Both the position numbers and the translations under genes were made by a program. DNA of 64,000 bases. Source: Schistocerca nitens (lineage: Eukaryota > Arthropoda > Insecta > Orthoptera > Acrididae). Shown one piece after another: positions 33,428 to 45,082 of this stretch (within the stretch, counting starts at the first letter, position 1; each line of letters opens with the position of its first letter). The stretch spans positions 534,213,383 to 534,277,382 of the forward strand of contig NC_064621.1 in the NCBI RefSeq assembly GCF_023898315.1, written 5' to 3'. The notes beneath the pieces are model-generated. The model searched no databases and was not told where the DNA came from. It was given only the letters and a program-made list of their open reading frames with translations.

Positions 33428-34022
33428 TTCTTCGTATAGTAAAGAACGACCGCCTTCTGTCACAGATGTGATTTTATTTCAATGCAGGATGCATTTCGAG
33501 CCCTGGGGGCTCATTTTCAGGTGCTTTGATAGGTACATAGTTTTTTTTTTCTTTTTTCAGATTTAGCCCTAGTAAGATTCCAATGGTATATTACAAAGCA
33601 GTGAATATAAGTTTACAAAACTAACATAAATCGACAAATAAATTACTGTTTCCAGTAGTAGATACATGATTTTGAACCGCAGTAAGTGTATGTAAAACAT
33701 GTTTATGCACATAAATGTGTTCATAGAATGAGAAGTGTATATATGTACATCAACATGTTTACTCATACCGTGCTTCATGAACATGTATGCACTGCTGAAA
33801 CCAGTTAGTTATTTTTCGATTTGTCTTAGTTTTGTGAATTTATGTTCACAATATGTCACTTTGTAGTACACCATTGTAATCTTACCAGGACCATATTTAA
33901 CCTAAATCTGAAAAAATCGGTGCAGACTGTCAAAGCATCTGAAGATGGAAGGGCTTTAATGCATCGTGCGTTGAAATAATATCGTGATTGTGGCTGACGG
34001 CGGTTATTCTTTATTTTACGAA
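33428..34022. repeat. Inverted repeat pair with hairpin-forming ends
   Basis: The arm at about 33,428-33,540, read as reverse complement (CAAAGCACCTGAAAATGAGC ... GGGCTCGAAATGC), matches the plus-strand arm at about 33,928-34,022 (CAAAGCATCTGAAGATGGAA ... GCATCGTGCGTTGAAATAA). The motif 'CTGAA(A/G)ATG - stem - GAAA' resembles the terminal hairpins of Penelope-like and related elements. The class is uncertain. Confidence 0.6.
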
Positions 34023-34991
34023 AGTAACGCAGTCACGGAAGAAACACTGACAACAATGGATAAAATTAAGCTATAATTACTTAATCCAATAATTACATTT
34101 ATATGGAAAATATATTAGGAATCTGCATCTACATCTACATTTATACTCCGCAAGCCACCCAACGGTGTGTGGCGGAGGGCACTTTACGTGCCACTGTCAT
34201 TACCTCCCTTTTCTGTTCCAGTCCAGTATGGTTCGCGGGAAGAACGACTATCTGAAAGCCTCTGTGCGCGCTCGAATCTCTCTAATTTTACATTCGTGAT
34301 CTCCTCGGGAGGTATAAGTAGGGGGAAGCATTATATTAGATACCTCATCCAGAAACGCACCCTCTCGAAACCGGGCGAGCAAGCTACACCGCGATGCAGA
34401 GCGCCTCTTTTGCAGAGTCTGCCACTTGAGTTTGCTAAACATCTCCGTAACGCTATCACGGTTACCAAATAACCCTGTGACGAAACGCGCCGCTCTTCCC
34501 TGGATCTTCTCTATCTCCTCCGTCAACCCGATCTGATACGGATCCCACACTGATGAGCAACACTCAAGTATAGGTCGAAAGAGTGTTTTGTAAGCCACCT
34601 CCTTTGTTGATGGACTACATTTTCTAAGGACTCTCCCAATGAACCTCAACCTGGTACCCGCCTTACCAACAATTAATTTTATATGACCATTCCACTTCAA
34701 ATCGTTCCGCACGCATACTCCCAGATATTTTACAGAAGTAACTGCTACCAGTGTTTGTTCCGCTGTCATATAATCATACAATAAAGGATCCTTCTTTCTG
34801 TGTATTCGCAATACATTACATTTGTCTATGTTAAGGGTCAGTTGCCACTCCCTGCACCAAGTGCCTATCCGTTGCAGATCTTCCTGCATTTCGCTACAAT
34901 TTTCTAATGCTGCAACTTCTCTGTATACTACAGCATCATCCGCGAAAAGCCGCATGGAACTTCCGACACTATCTACTAGGTCATTTATATA

Positions 34992-36382
34992 CACTCCTGG
35001 AAATGATAAAAAAGAACACATTGACACCGGTGTGTCAGACCCACCATACTTGCTCCGGACACTGCGAGAGGGCTGTACAAGCAATGATCACACGCACGGC
35101 ACAGCGGACACACCAGGAACCGCGGTGTTGGCCGTCGAATGGCGCTAGCTGCGCAGCATTTGTGCACCGCCGCCGTCAGTGTCAGCCAGTTTCCCGTGGC
35201 ATACGGAGCTCCATCGCAGTCTTTAACACTGGTAGCATGCCGCGACAGCGTGGACGTGAACCGTATGTGCAGTTGACGGACTTTGAGCGAGGGCGTATAG
35301 TGGGCATGCGGGAGGCCGGGTGGACGTACCGCAGAATTGCTCAACACGTGGGGCGTGAGGTCTCCACAGTACATCGATGTTGCCGCCAGTGGTCGGCGGA
35401 AGGTGCACGTGCCCGTCGACCTGGGACCGGACCGCAGCGACGCACGGATGCACGCCAAGACCGTAGGATCCTACGCAGTACCGTAGGGGACCGCACCGCC
35501 ACTTCCCAGCAAATTAGGGACACTGTTGCTCCTGGGGTATCGGCGAGGACCATTCGCAACCGTCTCCATGAAGCTGGGCTACGGTCCCGCACACCGTTAG
35601 GCCGTCTTCCGCTCACGCCCCAACATCGTGCAGCCCGCCTCCAGTGGTATCGCGACAGGCGTGAATGGAGGGACGAATGGAGACGTGTCGTCTTCAGCGA
35701 TGAGAGTCGCTTCTGCCTTGGTGCCAATGATGGTCGTATGCGTGTTTGGCGCCGTGCAGGTGAGCGCCACAATCAGGACTGCATACGACCGAGGCACACA
35801 GGGCCAACACCCGGCATCATGGTGTGGGGAGCGATCTCCTACACTGGCCGTACACCACTGGTGATCGTCGAGGGGACACTGAATAGTGCACGGTACATCC
35901 AAACCGTCATCGAACCCATCGTTCTACCATTCCTAGACCGGCAAGGGAACTTGCTGTTCCAACAGGACAATGCACGTCCGCATGTATCCCGTGCCACCCT
36001 GGCCAGCAAGATCTCCGGATCTGTCCCCCATTGAGCATGTTTGGGACTGGATGAAGCGTCGTCTCACGCGGTCTGCACGTACAGCACGAACGCTGGTCCA
36101 ACTGAGGCGCCGGGTGGAAATGGCATGGCAAGCCGTTCCACAGGACTACATCCAGCATCTCTACGATCGTCTCCATGGGAGAATAGCAGCCTGCATTGCT
36201 GCGAAAGGTGGATATACACTGTACTAGTGCCGACATTGTGCATGCTCTGTTGCCTGTGTCTATGTGCCTGTGGTTCTGTCAGTGTGATCATGTGATGTAT
36301 CTGACCCCAGGAATGTGTCAATAAAGTTTCCCCTTCCTGGGACAATGAATTCACGGTGTTCTTATTTCAATTTCCAGGAGTG
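34992..36382 (+). mobile_element. Tc1-B copy 3 (deleted)
   Basis: 1,391 bp, flanked by TA at 34990-34991 and 36383-36384. It is the same family as the other Tc1-B copies but has a 32-bp deletion at about 35,999 between two ACCC tetranucleotides and one extra base near the left end. It sits inside the CR1-like reverse transcriptase gene. Confidence 0.93.
35237..36227 (+). pseudogene. Tc1-B transposase (copy 3), frameshifted
   Basis: The frame starts as in the intact copies (MPRQRGREPY) and keeps D155 and D244. The 32-bp deletion then shifts the frame soon after HVSRAT, and translation ends at 36,034. The lost frame carrying E277 and the C-terminus continues to 36,227. The product would lack the third catalytic residue. 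Confidence 0.92.
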
Positions 36383-37562
36383 TATATTGTGAAAGGCAAT
36401 GGTCCCATAACACTTGCATGTGGCACGCCAGAGGTTACTTTAACGTCTGTAGACGTCTCTCCATTGATAACAACATGCTGTGTTCTGTTTGCTAAAAACT
36501 CTTCAATCCAGCCACACAGCTGGTCTGATATTCCATAGGCCGGAAGTCAAGGAAAATAGCATCTACCTGGGAGCCTGTATCTAATATTTTCTGGGTCTCA
36601 TGAACAAATAAAGCGAGTTGGGTCTCACACGATCGCTGTTTCCGGAATCCATGTTGATTCCTACAGAGTAAATTCTGGGTTTCCAAAAACGACATGATAC
36701 TCGAGCAAAAAACATGTTCTAAAATTCTACAACAGATCGACGTCAGAGACATAGGTCTATAGTTTTGCGCATCTGCTCGACGACCCTTCTTGAAGACTGG
36801 GACTACCTGTGCTCTTTTCCAATCATTTGGAACCTTCCGTTCCGTACACGGCTGTTAGAAGGGGGGCAAGTTCTTTCGCGTACACTGTGTAGAATCGAAT
36901 TGGTATCCCGTCAGGTCCAGTGGACTTTCCTCTGTTGAGTGATTCCAGTTGCTTTTCTATTCCTTGGACACTTATTTAGATGTCAGCCATTTTTTCGTTT
37001 GTGCGAGGATTTAGAGAAGGAACTGCAGTGCTGTCTTCCTCTGTGAAACAGCTTTGGAAAAAGGTGTTTAGTATTTCAGCTTTACGCGTGTCATCCTCTG
37101 TTTCAATGCCATCATCATCCCGGAGTGTCTGGATATGCTGTTTCGAGCCACTTACTGATTTAACGTAAGACCAGTACTTCCTGGGATTTTCTGTCAAGTC
37201 GGTACATAGAATTTTACTTTCGAATTCACTGAACGCTTCACGCATAGCCCTCCTTACGCTAACTTGGACATCGTTTAGCTTCTGTTTGTCTGAGAGGTTT
37301 TGGCTGCGTTTAAACTTGGAGTGAAGCTCTCTTTGCTTTCGCAGTAGTTTCCTAACTTTGTTGTTGAACCACGGTGGGTTTTTCCCGTCCCTCACAGTTT
37401 TACTCGGCACGTACCTGTCTAAAACGCATTTTACGATTGCCTTGAACTTTTTCCATAAACACTCAACATTGTCAGTGTCGGAACAGAAATTTTCGTTTTG
37501 ATCTGTTAGGTAGTCTGAAATCTGCCTTCTATTACTCTTGCTAAACAGAAACACCTTCCTCC

Positions 37563-37835
37563 GTTTTTAGACCTTCCTCCCTTCCGCCCAATATATCAGA
37601 GAAATGCATCGATATTTTCGACACACCAACATTATAGTGTTGTAGTACGAATATCGACGCTATTTCTACACGTTTTGACCTTTCCGATATATCGATACAT
37701 GTTTGTCAAATCTACGAGTTCGTGGATAGCAGAACGATCCCTTCGCATCTCCACTGATAAAGTAGGTAAGGGGAAGATGGGAGGTCTGTTTAGACATGGA
37801 TAGCTGCGATGCGTTTATCATCATCTCCACCGCAT

Positions 37836-37872
<37 letters not shown>

Positions 37873-38115
37873 CGATGTCTTTAATGATACAGGCGAGACA
37901 GCAAGTATCGAACGAATTCAGAGACACCCTTGTAGGACTGCCTCAGGTTACACGGAAGTGCAACAAAGACGAACAGAGAATTAGAAAAGGAATCTTTGAC
38001 AGAAAGAAGACTTTTTGCACGTAAAACCCAATTGACTAAATTTAGAACATCGGTATTCGATGAAGACTGCATCACTTCCGCTACTACCACTCTACAACTC
38101 GGGTACCAAACACGG
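37563..38115. other. Unassigned interval with (CAA)n
   Basis: It contains repeated TATCGAT-like motifs (37.6-37.7 kb) and a (CAA)12 microsatellite at 37,837-37,873. No gene recognised. Confidence 0.5.
37837..37873 (+). repeat. (CAA)n microsatellite
   Basis: Twelve uninterrupted CAA units. I see no LINE 3' end directly before it, so it is listed as a simple repeat. Confidence 0.93.
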
Positions 38116-38270
38116 GAATAAGGCGAAAGAAATTAGGATACATACAGAGGCATCTAGACACCAATTTTACCTCGCCCCATCTGCAAATGGAATAGGACAT
38201 ATATTCGGTGCCACCCACGAGGCACTGTACAGTCGCTAGCAGAGGGAATATACGTAGACGTAGGAAATCC
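38116..38270 (+). mobile_element. Decayed 3' end of a CR1-like LINE
   Basis: ATTAGGATACATACAGAGGC and the following bases, ending ACGTAGACGTAGG, resemble the sense 3' end of the CR1-like element type seen in antisense at 34,125-34,300. Only about 150 bp can be followed. Confidence 0.5.
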
Positions 38271-41227
38271 CAAAGAAGGTTGAGGGAGCATCACTGGATA
38301 CAATGCTGCTTAAGATTTTGAGACAGGTTTTAAAATATTCCAGCTCTTCCTTTACACAACGTCATTGCCAACATATACAATTTGAATAAGCAAAGTAAGT
38401 TTCGAGCATTTAAAAGAAGTTAAAATTTTACCATTTGTTAGTTACGTATTCCATGGATCATTTTGCACGATAGATCTTAATGATGTGGCACGAGCCATTT
38501 TGCGTTCACATCACAAAATAATTTGTACATACGGCTACATTCTGAACATTTCTAAGTTTCTTTAATTTTTTTTCAAAAAGAACAAAGATATACAGATGTG
38601 AATCAGTAATTTCTACCCACCACCTTCTACACGTTACAGTAACAGAAATTTTTATACGGAATAGAAGAATTTGTCAAGGAGAAACTTTCTAAGTTTGTCA
38701 TCAACTCGTACATCACTGTCTATCAGACATTTCATATCACTGGTTAAATGGTCAAAAATTTCGGTTGCAGCGTTATGCAATTATGCACCCCTTTTGGCGG
38801 TAAGTGAACCTTAAAGTAGAGTAACGAATAGCATTTTTCCTTCTGGTATTGTAATTACTCACCTCATTGTTCCTTTTGAACGGTAGTGGATTATTTACAA
38901 CCAGCTCCACGAGGGAATAGATATACTGCGAAGCAGTAGTCAAAATATCCAATTACTTACACGGATGTCTCCAAAATGATCGTGAGTCAGCACCGCATAT
39001 TGTTCTTACAGTACGTTTTTTGCGCTTGAAGACTATCTTTCTTAAAGATGAGTTACCCCAGAACATTATTAGATAGACTATTATTGAATGAAAATATGCA
39101 AGATATATCAGCTTACTGATTTGTCTCCCCAAGATTTGCAATGACTCTAAGCGCAAGTATGGCTAAACTAAGCTGTTTTAGGAGTTCCAAAAGTGTTTTT
39201 CCAATTTAAATTCTCATCAATGTGGACCCCTAACACTTTTGAAGTTTCCACCCAATTTATTATTTCCACACGATATGTTACACTTGTCATTGGTGTAGTA
39301 CCACTAGAGGTGCAGAACTGAAAACGATGCGTCTTTTAAAAATTTAAGGTGAGAATATTCACAGAAAACCGGTCAATGACCATTAATCCTGTTTCTGTAC
39401 ATATGTTGAATTGATTACAATACTAGTGTCGTCTGCAAAAAGAACTGACTCTACTTGTTGTATACCAGACGGAAGATCATATAAATATATGAGGGACAGT
39501 AGTGGACCTAGGATTGAACCTTGGGGAACTCTATACCTTGTTTTCTCCCCAGTCATAATTATTTCCCTAGACTATATTGCTTTAATTACTAAGTACAACT
39601 TTCTGCATTTTTTTTGTTAGAAATGACATTATCCATTGGTTGGCTATACCACCAGTCTTATAAAACGTCATTTTATATAGGAAAATACTGTGATTCACAC
39701 AGTCAAGTACCTTACAGAAATCGCAGAAGATACCAACCGCCGCTATTTTATTATTTAATGTTGTAAAATCTGACCAGTGAATGTATAAATTGCATTGTCA
39801 GGAGAGCAACCCTTCTGAAACCCAAACTGGGATTTGTTAAGGATACTATTGTTGCTAAGGTGAGATACTATTCTAGAATACATCAGCTTCTCAAAAATTT
39901 TGAAGAATGTCAGCAGTGAAACAGGTTGGTAGTTACTGACATCTCTCGTATCCCCTTTATTAAAGAGGGATTTAACAATGGCGTACTTCAGTCTCCCTTG
40001 AAAAATATCTTGAGTTGGTGATGTATTACACATTTGAGGTAAGACAGGGTTTATTACATACAAACAAAATTTTAGTACTCTGTTGGAAACACCATCAAAA
40101 CCAGATGAGGTTTTCTTTTTGAGAATGTATAATTTTCTTAATTTCAGAAGGAGAAGTTGGTGAGGTATGCATGTTATTGAATTTTTTTGAAGTTACATCT
40201 TCAATGCACTGCTATGTTTTTGCTCTTGAACGACTTGTTCCTATGCTTTCTTCTACAGTTAAGAAATGATTATTAAATGCATTTGCTACCTGTGACTGAT
40301 CAGTTATAGCCCTTGCATTAAGATCAATAGTGATTTCTTGTTCTGTGGCTGATTGTCCTGTCTCTTGTTGTACTACATTCCATATAGCCTTAAGCCTGTT
40401 GTTGGAAGTACTGATTTCTGACATTATGTACATGCTGTTTGACTTTTTAATAACATTTCTTAGTAATTCTGAGTAGTTTATGTAATGTGCAACTACTGCA
40501 GGATCCCTGCTTGATTTTACCAAAGATACATTTCCCATTTCCTTTTACAAGATGCTTTAATCCCTCTAATTCTCCATGGTTTTTTACATGGTTGTTTAGT
40601 GTCCTTTCTCATTAGCTTATGTGGAAAGGTATTTTGAAATAATGAATGGAATAGATTAAATTTTATACTAGCGTTTGGTTCATTATAAATTACATCCCAT
40701 ATCATTTCCTGTAAACTATTATTAAAAACATTTGTCCTGGATTCATTTATTATTGTAACAGATTTCCACTAAGAAGTAACCACACTGTAAGCCACTATGT
40801 TATTTATCCTAAAGACCAAAGAGAAAATTTGCTACTCGTTAAACAGTTATTTTCTTACTTTGAGCTTCCCAAAAGAAAACTTTATCAATTATGGTCCTTC
40901 TGTTTTTATCCAACCATGTTGAAAATTTGATCACTGAGGCCAAATTGTACGACCCAAATAAGGTTTCCAGGTCGTTTTCCCTATCAGAATCCTTTAGAAA
41001 ATCTACATTGAAGTCACAACTTTCTTGCTTCTGTCTGACAGATAGCACTTTAAGAAATGCAGATTATTCGTAGAAAGTTCAAGCTTTTCCAATGGGGACC
41101 TATGTACAGTTGCAATTAAATGTGAACTGTTTTTCAGCATTAATTTACAAGCGCACACTTCTAAGTGCTGATCACTATAAAATCTACTTGTATCAGTATT
41201 TTTGAACTTATGTTCTGTCTTAATATA

Positions 41228-42520
41228 CGAGTGTGAGTCAAATGAAAACCTTAAATACTTTTTTAAATATTATTTATTGCTCAGAAGTGGTACAAAGCTG
41301 TATCACTTTTCAACATAATCTCCCCCACGCTCAATGTAAGTCCTCCAACGCTTACAAAGTGCATAAATTCCTTTAGAAAAAAATTCTTTTGGTAGTCTGT
41401 GCAACCACTCATTCACTGTGTGGCATACCTCTTCATCAGAACGGAACTTCTTTCCTCCCATTGCGTCTTTGAGTGATCCAAACATATGGAAATCACTTGG
41501 GGCAAGGTCTGGTGAGTATGGTGGATGAGGAAGACACTCAGAATGCAGGTCTGTGAATCTTGCGACTGTTGTACGGGCAGTGTGGGGCCTTGCATTGTCA
41601 TGTTGCAAAAGGACACCCGTTGACAGCAATCCACGTCGCTTTGATTTGATTGCAGGCCGCAGATGATTTTTTAGGAGATCTGTGTAGGATGCACTGGTGA
41701 CAGTGGTCCCTCTAGGCATGTAATGCTCCAAAATGACGCGTTTTTCGTCCCAAAAGAGAGTCAGCATAACCTTCCCTGCCGATGGTTCTGTTCGAAACTT
41801 CTTTGGTTTTGGTGATGAGGCCATTCTTTGCTCGCTCTCATCGTTTCTGTTGGGTGGAAGTGAACCCAGGTTTCGTCCCCAGTAACGATTCTTGCAAGGA
41901 AGCCATCACCTTCACGTTCAAAGCGCCGAAGAAGTTCTTCACAAGCATCAACACGTCGTTCTCTCATTTCAGGAGTCAGCTGACACTATGTGTAACTGGA
42001 GCACATCATGCACAATGTGGTGTGCTGATCCATGACTAATCTGTAAACATGCTGCAATGTCATTCAGTGTCATTCAGTGTCCCTCGGCGGTTTTCCTTCA
42101 CTATGGCTTCAGCTGCTGCAATGTTCTGTGGAGTCACAACTCGTTGTGCCTGACCTGGACGAGGAGCATCTTCCACGGAAGTCACACCATTTGCGAACTT
42201 TCTACTCCATTCGTAGACTTGCTGCTGTGACAAACATGCATCACCGTACTGAACCTTCATTCGTCGATGAATTTCAATAGGTTTCAGAACTTCACTACGC
42301 AAAAACCGAATAACAGAACGTTGTTCTTCCGTGGTGCAAGTAGCAAGTGGGGCGGCCATCTTTATACTGATACTGTGACGGTATGTGTGCATCTGCACTA
42401 TGCTGCCAACTACAGGCCATTCTGCACGCTGTTTGTAGCATGCTTACCAACTTACAGGATAACAGCGCGAAATTTCGATTTGTTATTACAAATTTAAGGT
42501 TTTCATTTGACTCACCCTCG
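41228..42520 (-). mobile_element. Mariner element (DD34D)
   Basis: 1,293 bp with terminal inverted repeats CGAGTGTGAGTCAAATGAAA (left) and CGAGGGTGAGTCAAATGAAA (right, read inward). TA precedes the left end; the right flank reads TT, so that copy of the TA has mutated. It interrupts the CR1-like endonuclease. Confidence 0.9.
41303..42359 (-). pseudogene. Mariner transposase, two frameshifts
   Basis: It starts MAAPLATCTTEEQRSV at 42,359 with the mariner helix-turn-helix (CLSQQQVYEWSRKF). The catalytic motifs GDETWVHF, HDNARPH and SPDLAPSDFHMF leave 34 residues between the last two Asp, as in true mariners. The frame breaks at about 42,058-42,078, where TCATTCAGTG is tandemly duplicated (10 bp), and again near 41.82 kb through a small deletion after KEW. 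The enzyme is therefore dead although all motifs are readable. Confidence 0.88.
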
Positions 42521-43079
42521 TTTGTAACAACTCTTCCTTTTCTTGTATTATTTCTGCATGAGAAAACTGCAATAGTGCAATCTTTTATGTGTAACTTATT
42601 TAACCCTGTGGTTATGTGGTGCTCAAATAGCCACATGACGTCTATCTTCTCAGAACTCTCTATTTTTTCCAAACAGACAAGAATCTCTTCTACCTTATTA
42701 ATTAGTCGTCTTATTATTGATGAAATAAGCTAACCTTACTTCTCTGTGCGTTATTAAGCATTTTATGGGGCTCTTCTGTTATTTTCACTTCTTTCAGAAC
42801 AGGATGCCAGAATCCTAATTCTAACCTAAAAGAGGTGCCTCTCTGATACCAGTAACCATGTGAGATGGTGTACCCCTGTATATTATCTGGAAGAAGCTCA
42901 GCCAATCTATCTCTCGCTCTCCTATTCAGGTGTAGGCCATGTCTAGTATATTCCCATCTCCCAATCGTAGCAACTGGTCCTGCACTGGTATGAGATTTCG
43001 TTTCAGCCAGCAGCAGGCTGGTCAACTCAGTGGTCACACAGCTCATATAGTCCGTCGATAAACTGAAGAGCGAGCGAGC

Positions 43080-43508
43080 GAGTCCCCACTCTGCCTACCC
43101 AGCTACGTCACAAGGCGCTTCTACAGGCTGTTTCACAACTTAGTACTGGCCCTGCCGCGGCGCGCGCTTCAAATCTGTGGCGAAGCCGTCTACAGATACG
43201 TCTCAGCTGCGTTTATTTTTAGACAAGTGCATTAAGACCATAAGGAATACAAAAACGATAGCTTCTTCCGAAACACAACATTATAGAGTAAATAATATTT
43301 ATAAGAACGGAAGTCAGGATTCTACTACAAACATAGAACCAAATGCCTGTTCATGTGAATGTATTGCTATTCGTAAAACGAACCCCATATAATGCCATCA
43401 ATCTGTAGAATTTAAGGCTTGTTCTTACTTTGTGTTTCTACTAAGAGGTAGAAGTTTTCTTAATCAGTATAGATAACAATAGGCTCCGTACAATTTCAAT
43501 TTTATATA
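43080..43508. other. Unassigned segment within the CR1-like region
   Basis: GC-rich near 43.14-43.20 kb (GCCGCGGCGCGCGCTTC), then AT-rich. It lies where CR1-like ORF1 should continue but does not match it, so it may be another insertion. Confidence 0.4.
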
Positions 43509-45082
43509 CAGGGTGTTACAAAAAGGTACGGCCAAACTTTCAGGAAACATTCCTCACACACAAAGAAAGAAAATATGTTATGTGGACATGTGTCCGGAAA
43601 CGCTTACGATCCATGTTAGAGCTCATTTTATTACTTCTCTTCAAATCACATTACTCATGGAATGGAAACACACAGCAACAGAACGTACCAGCGTGACTTC
43701 AAACACTTTGTTATAGGAAATGTTCAAAATCTCCTCCGTTAGCGAGGATACATGCATCCACCCTCCGTCGCATGGAATCCCTGATGCGCTGATGCAGCCC
43801 TGGAGAATGGCGTATTGTATCATAGCCGACCATAATACGAGCACGAAGAGTCTCTACATTTGGTACAGGGGTTGCGTAGACAAGCGCCTTCAAATGCCCC
43901 CGTAAATAAAAGTCAAGATGGTTGAGGTCAGGAGAGCGTGGAGGCCATGGAATTGGTCCACCTCTACCAATCCATCGGTCACCGAATCTGTTGCTGAGAA
44001 GCGTACGAACACTTCGACTGAAATGTGCAGGAGCTCCATCGTGCATAAACCACATGTGTCGTACTTGTAAAGGCACATGTTCTAGCAGCACAGGTAGAGT
44101 ATCCCGTATGAAATCATGATAACGTGCTCCATTGAGCGTAGGTGGGAGAACATGGGGCCCAATCAAGATATCACCAACAATGCCTGCCCAAACGTTCACA
44201 GAAAATCTGTATTGATGACGTGATTGCACAATTGCGTGCGGATACTCGTCAGCCCACACATGTTGATTGTGAAAATTTACAATTTGATCACGTTGGAATG
44301 AAGCCTCATCCGTAAAGAGAACATTTGCACTGAAACGAGGATTGACACATTGTTGGATGAACCATTCGCAGAAGTGTACCTGTGGAGGCCAATCAGCCGC
44401 TGATAGTGCCTGCACACGCTATGGTACGGAAACAACTGGTTCTCCCGTAGCACTCTCCATACAGTGACGTTGTCAACGTTACCCTGTACAGCAGCAACTT
44501 CTCTGACGCTGACATTAGGGTTATCGTCAACTGCACGAAGAATTGCCTCGTCCATTGCAGGTGTCCTCGTCGTTCTAGGTCTTCCCCAGTCGCGAGTCAT
44601 AGGCTGGAATGTTCCGTGCTCCCTAAGACGCCGATCAATTGCATCGAACGTCTTCCCGTCGGGACACCTTCGTTCTGGAAATCTGTCTCGATACAAACGT
44701 ACCGCGCCACGGCTATTGCCCCGTGCTAATCCATACATCAAATGAGCATCTTCCAACTCCGCATTTGTAAACATTGCACTGACTGCAAAACCACGTTCGT
44801 GATGAACACTAGCCTGTAGATGCTACGTACTGATGTGCTTGATGCTAGTACTGTAGAGCACTGAGTCGCATGTCAACACAAGCACCGAAGTCAACATTAC
44901 CTTCCTTCAATTGGGCCAACTGGCGGTGAATCGAGGAAGTACAGTACATACTGACGAAACTGAAATGAACTCTAACATGGAAATGAAGCGTTTCCGGACA
45001 CATGTCGACATAACATCTTTTGTTTATTTGTGTGTGAGGAATGTTTCCTGAAAGTTTGGCCGTACCTTTTTGTAACACCCTG
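43509..45082 (-). mobile_element. Tc1/mariner-superfamily element with long inverted repeats
   Basis: 1,574 bp, flanked by TA at 43507-43508 and 45083-45084. The ends read CAGGGTGTTACAAAAAGGTA inward from both sides and stay similar for about 130 bp, much longer than in the Tc1 elements here. The element carries one transposase gene in minus sense. Confidence 0.92.
43711..44774 (-). pseudogene. DUF4817-type mariner-like transposase, one frameshift
   Basis: The N-terminus (MFTNAELEDAHLMYG) and NVDNVTVWRVLRENQLFPYH lie in one frame, and QALSAADWPP through FTDEASF, HDGAPAHF and WPPRSPDLNHLDFYL in another. The shift is near 44.40 kb. This architecture, an HTH start with VWRVL before a DDD core, is that of the insect transposases annotated with DUF4817. 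The third catalytic Asp would be the one in HLDFY, giving a long second spacing. The product ends at 43,711 (GGDFEHFL). Probably dead, with only one visible lesion. Confidence 0.83.

Larger units (their letters stand above)
34248..37554 (-). pseudogene. CR1-like reverse transcriptase, interrupted
   Basis: From high to low coordinates: the linker before RT (36,976-37,554; NPPWFNNKVRKLLRKQRELH, NPRKYWSYVKSVSG), RT fingers and palm (CETQLALFVHETQ, VDAIFLDF near 36.6 kb), GVPHASVMGPL near 36.40 kb, then Tc1-B copy 3. Beyond it come YINDLVDSVGS and the catalytic FADDAVVY box (about 34.95 kb), VKYLGV and a C-terminal thumb region. Frameshifts and stops occur between 36.5 and 36.98 kb and the GVPQGS motif is altered. 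The endonuclease is missing through 5' truncation. Confidence 0.82.
34125..37562 (-). mobile_element. 5'-truncated CR1-like LINE with Tc1-B copy 3 inside
   Basis: On the minus strand the 3' end shows the ATGTAGATGTAGATG tail (34,125-34,142). Coding sequence runs up to about 37,562, where it stops inside the region between endonuclease and reverse transcriptase. The LINE is split at a TA in the YINDLVD motif by Tc1-B copy 3. Confidence 0.82.
38953..42700 (-). pseudogene. CR1-like ORF2 remnant (endonuclease-RT)
   Basis: The endonuclease start (KIDVMWLFEHH, matching the usual 'LSEHW' motif) lies near 42.63 kb, before the mariner. After it comes NVDFLKDSDREND, with the GDFNVDFL motif, near 40.98 kb. 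A linker with NRLKAIWNVVQQETG lies at 40.2-40.5 kb. RT motifs RDVSNYQPVSLL, FGFQKGCS and a decayed ADDTS box near 39.43 kb follow, and a C-terminal piece at 38.95-39.16 kb. Many stops and frameshifts are present. Confidence 0.72.
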
